From: Ktedonobacteraceae bacterium
Lineage (GTDB): Bacteria > Chloroflexota > Ktedonobacteria > Ktedonobacterales > Ktedonobacteraceae
Assembly: GCA_017354095.1 (NCBI GenBank)
Contig: JAFMRP010000168.1
Location: 1-8,335, forward strand
Direction: 5' to 3'
Length of the DNA stretch: 8,335 bases
Below are positions 5,976 to 8,335 of the stretch, piece after piece. Within the stretch, counting starts at the first letter, position 1, and each line of letters opens with the position of its first letter. The notes beneath the pieces were generated by a model. The model saw only the letters and a program-made list of their open reading frames with translations, did no database searches and was not told the DNA's origin. The translations under genes were made by a program, and so were the position numbers.

Positions 5976-6857
5976 TTACCCTCCATTGATGTTGACGCGG
6001 CGCACCGCTATCCGATAAATGGCCAGCAGGATAACACAGCCCACAGCCAGTGTCAGCCCCTGCTGCAATAACAGACCAGGCAGGCGATCCGCCTCAAAAT
6101 GGACCAGGGTTCGCGCCGGACCATAGAGGATGGCGCTGAATGGTAATGCCTGAGCTATGCTGCGCAGCGGCTCTGGAAAAATCTCTAGCGGTGCCAGTAC
6201 CCCGCCCAGCACCAGCGTCAGGCGACTGAAGATCAGCGAAAAGGATTGTGTCTCCTCGCTCCAGAATGCCAGCAGGCCGATGCTAAAATGAAAAACAAAG
6301 TCGATACACAGCGCGAGCAGGGTGACCAGGGGCCAGACCAGCAATCCCTGCCACGTAAAATGTGGCGGGCCTGCCATGAGCAGCGCCAGCACGGCTCCCA
6401 CTATCGCATTCATCGTCAGGCGCACCAGCCGCTCGCCCAGGTAGTGCGCGAAATTGTAAAGCACATAGCTGCATGGCCGCCCCAGCAGATAGGCCAGCTG
6501 CCCGGAACGCACCTCCTGATCGATCCGCCTCGTCAACGACGGCAAACTCATCGCAACCGTCTCAGCAGCCACAAGGTACCAAATCATATCGGCTATGGTG
6601 AAGCCGCTGAGCGTGCGCGCTCCCCGCAGCGCGAAGGTGGTTTTCCACAACTGGGTCAGCACAAAAACAAGCACGATAAGCAACAGGGCCCGGAAGAATA
6701 CCTCCATAATATAGGCCAGATTGTTGGCTATGCTGATGCGCAGGACGGTGATATATTTCATCATCACCAGCCTGAGACGCCGGACCAGGTCGTCCTGTAT
6801 GCGCCGTGCCGGCTCTAGCCCCGTCTCCATTGGCGATACGCCTCCCATTTGCTTCAT
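5976..6857 (-). CDS. ABC-2 type exporter permease A (DUF990/COG4587-like)
   Basis: Second membrane subunit, 293 aa, pairing with permease B to form a heterodimeric channel. Six hydrophobic segments lie at about 53-71, 87-105, 147-162, 170-197, 208-228 and 262-283. The cytoplasmic loop RIDQEVRSGQLAYLLGRP (111-128) is the family hallmark and probably contacts the ATPase. The fifth segment with GGVLAPLEIFPEPLR (218-232) is typical of ABC-2 proteins. The ATG overlaps the ATPase stop codon (ATGA), and GAGG lies 7 nt upstream, so the long start is preferred. It adds a basic amphipathic extension of about 32 residues before the usual family start near MKYITVLRIS. An internal start at that Met cannot be excluded, but no better ribosome-binding site was found for it. 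Substrate unknown. Confidence 0.88.
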   Translation of the reverse strand: MKQMGGVSPMETGLEPARRIQDDLVRRLRLVMMKYITVLRISIANNLAYIMEVFFRALLLIVLVFVLTQLWKTTFALRGARTLSGFTIADMIWYLVAAETVAMSLPSLTRRIDQEVRSGQLAYLLGRPCSYVLYNFAHYLGERLVRLTMNAIVGAVLALLMAGPPHFTWQGLLVWPLVTLLALCIDFVFHFSIGLLAFWSEETQSFSLIFSRLTLVLGGVLAPLEIFPEPLRSIAQALPFSAILYGPARTLVHFEADRLPGLLLQQGLTLAVGCVILLAIYRIAVRRVNINGG

Positions 6858-7960
6858 TGGACTACCTCTACATCTTCCGTTCGCTCTACCACCGTTGCTT
6901 CCTGCTGACCTCGCTGATTGTAGATGGCCGCGATGATCTCCTCCATCGGCGGATCAGCAATGGTCATGTCTACAATGTGGCTCCGCTCCATTATCGCGGC
7001 TACAACAGGCTCTAGCGGGCAGAGGGCCGTATCAATCTCCAGCTTCAGCCCGTGCCCCTGCATCTTCAACACCTGTATCCCCTCGTGCGCCTGTATCTCT
7101 TCATGGATCGAGCCCGGCAGCTGGATGCTGAGCCGTGGCTCCCCTCCTGCTTCATCCACTTTCACCAGTGTCTCCGCTGGCTCGCTCAGTAGCAGATCAA
7201 TCGTTTTCGCCTTCAGGTAATCGCGCTTGAGCGTTGCCACTGGCTCATCAAGGATGATCTCCCCGTGATTGATGACGACGGCCCGGCGACAGACCTGCTC
7301 GATGTCGCCAGCGTCATGGCTCGTTAGAAAAACGGTCATACCCTCCTCTTCGTTGAGCTGCCCGATTAGATCGCGGATGCGCTGCTTGGCAATAACATCC
7401 AGGCCGATGGTTGGTTCGTCCAGAAAGACGATCTGCGGCTTGTGCAGCAGCGCTGCCGCCAGCTCGCAGCGCATCCGTTCGCCCAGGCTCAGTTTGCGCG
7501 CGGGTGTACGCATATGCTCGGCAATGTCAAACACGTCCACCAGGAAAGCACGCCTCCTGCGATATTGCGTCATGTCCAGCTCGTAGATGCGCGCCAGCAG
7601 GTCAAAGGTATCTTGCGGCGGCAGGTGATACCAGAGCTGCGACTTCTGACCAAACAGGCTGGAAATGTGATAGGCCAGCTGCTGCCGCTGCTGCCACGGC
7701 GTCAACCCCAGCACTTTCGCGCTGCCAGAGGTAGGATGAAGAATGCCGGTCAGCATCTTGATGGTGGTGCTTTTTCCAGCACCATTGGGACCAATAAAGG
7801 CGAGCACTTCGCCAGCTTCCAACGAAAAGTTGATGCTCTTGACCGCCTCACGCTCACGATAGCGTGGGACAACAAAAGAGCGCAGGCTGCTCGCCAGTCC
7901 AGCGGCCCGTTCTCGACTTCGAAAGGTTTTGGCTAAGCCATCTACCTCGATGATTGACAT
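6854..7960 (-). CDS. ABC exporter ATPase (COG4586-like)
   Basis: Nucleotide-binding subunit powering the two downstream permeases, 368 aa. Seen: Walker A GPNGAGKST (57-65), Q-loop Q105 in LFGQKSQLW, signature LSLGE (157-161, a variant of LSGGQ), Walker B IVFLDEP (177-183) followed by D-loop GLD, and H-loop H215 in TSHD. Between strand 1 and Walker A there is an insertion (SRERAAGLASSLRSFVVPRY), and a C-terminal domain of about 120 residues follows residue 245; both are usual for this family. Start: the frame is open to 7999, but ATG 7960 follows GAGGAGAAG with good spacing and begins the typical MSIIEVDGLAKTF. First gene of the operon ATPase-permease A-permease B. It is preceded at about 40 nt by an intrinsic terminator, so its expression is probably controlled by termination. 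Confidence 0.95.
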   Translation of the reverse strand: MSIIEVDGLAKTFRSRERAAGLASSLRSFVVPRYREREAVKSINFSLEAGEVLAFIGPNGAGKSTTIKMLTGILHPTSGSAKVLGLTPWQQRQQLAYHISSLFGQKSQLWYHLPPQDTFDLLARIYELDMTQYRRRRAFLVDVFDIAEHMRTPARKLSLGERMRCELAAALLHKPQIVFLDEPTIGLDVIAKQRIRDLIGQLNEEEGMTVFLTSHDAGDIEQVCRRAVVINHGEIILDEPVATLKRDYLKAKTIDLLLSEPAETLVKVDEAGGEPRLSIQLPGSIHEEIQAHEGIQVLKMQGHGLKLEIDTALCPLEPVVAAIMERSHIVDMTIADPPMEEIIAAIYNQRGQQEATVVERTEDVEVVQ

Positions 7961-7998
7961 GCTTCTTCTCCTCTGGTAATAACCGCGATAGCAGAACA

Positions 7999-8038
7999 AA
8001 AAAAGGAAGGGGCGCAGGCCCGTCGCCTGCGCCCCTTC
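7999..8038 (-). terminator. Strong intrinsic terminator upstream of the ABC operon (attenuator candidate)
   Basis: On the minus strand GAAGGGGCGCAGGC (8038-8025), loop GACGG and GCCTGCGCCCCTTC (8019-8006) form a perfect 14-bp GC-rich stem. It is followed by C, seven T and then GTT. It lies 16 nt after the stop of the 45-codon ORF and ends about 40 nt before the ATPase ATG. It either ends an independent small transcript or is the terminator of an attenuator. The structure itself is unambiguous. Confidence 0.9.
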
Positions 8039-8053
8039 TATGCCCTTTGGCAG

Positions 8054-8191
8054 CTATATGACGATTGGGGATGGAAAGGACAGCGACGACCAGCCGTGGG
8101 TAAGTTCCACCATAATAGGGGAATACACACAGCAAACGGTAACGAGCATCTGCGGATAAAAGCACGAGTGCTGTAGCGGCATGGTCGTCAC
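8054..8191 (-). CDS. 45-codon small ORF, probable leader peptide of the ABC operon
   Basis: GTG at 8191 opens 45 codons ending in TAG at 8056-8054. AGGAG (8207-8203) lies 11 nt upstream, somewhat far but the only good ribosome-binding site. A promoter lies about 30 nt before it and the strong terminator 16 nt after the stop, so the ORF exactly fills the leader. The peptide has three Cys (10, 20, 21), two Tyr and many Ser, Pro and Val; it includes HSCFYP (8-13), VCCVYSP (19-25) and a hydrophobic tail PSPIVI. I recognise no family and see no signal peptide or double-glycine leader. Third codon positions are mostly G or C, as in its neighbours. Alternatives: an exported small peptide or a chance ORF; leader peptide is preferred from the layout. 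An internal ATG is present at codon 4. Confidence 0.5.
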   Translation of the reverse strand: MTTMPLQHSCFYPQMLVTVCCVYSPIMVELTHGWSSLSFPSPIVI

Positions 8192-8220
8192 GCTTCTTTC
8201 TTCTCCTGAGTGTTTTTCTA

Positions 8221-8250
8221 AGTCTAATGGCACCGCTTGTGTTTTGTCAA
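8221..8250 (-). promoter_or_regulatory. Promoter for the small ORF / ABC operon
   Basis: TTGACA (8250-8245), an 18-bp spacer and TAGACT (8226-8221) on the minus strand give a perfect -35 and a 4/6 -10. Transcription would start near 8214. The leader to the ATPase start would be about 255 nt and contains the small ORF and terminator. It is the only good promoter I see for the operon. Confidence 0.6.
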
Positions 8251-8273
8251 GGGAGGGCGATCTACTCTATCCT
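8244..8273 (+). promoter_or_regulatory. Divergent promoter sharing the -35 region
   Basis: TTGTCA (8244-8249, 5/6), an 18-bp spacer and TATCCT (8268-8273, 4/6) on the plus strand would start transcription near 8280. That is shortly before a Shine-Dalgarno and TTG start at the window edge. Its -35 occupies the same base pairs as the minus-strand -35. Confidence 0.4.
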
Positions 8274-8304
8274 ACGAATGCTACGTAGAAGCAGAGGAAT
8301 ACAA

Positions 8305-8335
8305 TTGAGAATAATCATACTCAGGCCGCCGATAA
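8305..8335 (+). CDS. Possible start of a plus-strand gene, cut by the window end
   Basis: TTG at 8305 is preceded by AGAGGA (8293-8298) at 6 nt and by a plausible promoter. The ten codons seen read (M)RIIILRPPI, a beta-strand followed by RPP as at the start of many nucleotide- or cobalamin-binding Rossmann-type proteins. An in-frame ATG upstream at 8278 is an alternative start with no clear ribosome-binding site. Too short to identify. Confidence 0.25.
   Translation, partial: MRIIILRPPI

Noticed and set aside
6246..6818. 190-codon plus-strand frame opposite permease A.
   Set aside because: Gln/His/Arg-rich product typical of a shadow of a hydrophobic membrane gene.
7442..7936. 164-codon plus-strand frame opposite the ATPase.
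   Set aside because: Overlaps Walker A to Walker B coding on the other strand; no motifs of its own.
7854..8165. 103-codon minus-strand frame across the exporter leader.
   Set aside because: It runs straight through the terminator stem and the ATPase start in another frame; the 45-codon frame fits promoter, ribosome-binding site and terminator better.
7961..8250. A known metabolite riboswitch in the exporter leader.
   Set aside because: I see no recognisable riboswitch core; the small ORF with its ribosome-binding site explains the leader better.
8272..8288. CTACG/CGTAG small inverted repeat near the right edge.
   Set aside because: Five-base arms are expected by chance; no other support.

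Overview
The window carries seven complete protein genes, one convincing small ORF and an unusually dense set of regulatory signals. The organism is probably a GC-moderate soil-type bacterium. The mix of a soluble GAF-PAS-GAF histidine kinase with a receiver-only partner, a Fur-family regulator and an uncharacterised three-gene ABC-2 exporter, together with frequent GTG/TTG starts, would fit Chloroflexota (Ktedonobacteria-like). That placement is an impression from style, not a proof. No rRNA, tRNA, CRISPR array or insertion sequence is visible.

Layout. 139-1284 (+) is an FAD-dependent aromatic-ring-type monooxygenase, ended by a perfect hairpin shared with the convergent two-component unit. 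1331-3844 (-) is a cytoplasmic sensor kinase, and 3988-4362 (-) is a stand-alone receiver that is transcribed first. 4363-4682 is a divergent control region between the receiver gene and a Fur-family regulator (4683-5186, +). It holds a near-consensus minus-strand promoter, a weaker plus-strand promoter and three related 15-bp motifs, two of which have the 7-1-7 inverted-repeat design of Fur-family operators. The Fur gene overlaps tail-to-tail by 18 bp with the exporter operon, which reads right to left: ATPase (6854-7960), permease A (5976-6857) and permease B (5169-5972). These genes are tightly coupled (4-bp overlap, then a 3-bp gap).

The most interesting part is the leader of the exporter operon (about 7961-8250). 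A good promoter is followed by a 45-codon ORF with its own Shine-Dalgarno. A 14-bp perfect GC-rich stem with a T7 tract, i.e. a textbook intrinsic terminator, then lies about 40 nt before the ATPase start. The space after the terminator is too short for an ordinary promoter, so exporter transcription probably has to pass the terminator. Upstream segments can pair with the terminator's 5' arm, and alternatively with the small ORF's start codon. This is the layout of a ribosome-controlled attenuator, similar in principle to the BmrB leader of the B. subtilis BmrC/BmrD multidrug exporter. The last ~60 bases contain a divergent promoter sharing its -35 region and the probable start of a plus-strand gene cut by the window edge.

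How the parts may work together (inference): the Fur-family protein could repress itself and the two-component unit through shared operators, and the exporter could be induced when translation of its leader peptide is disturbed.
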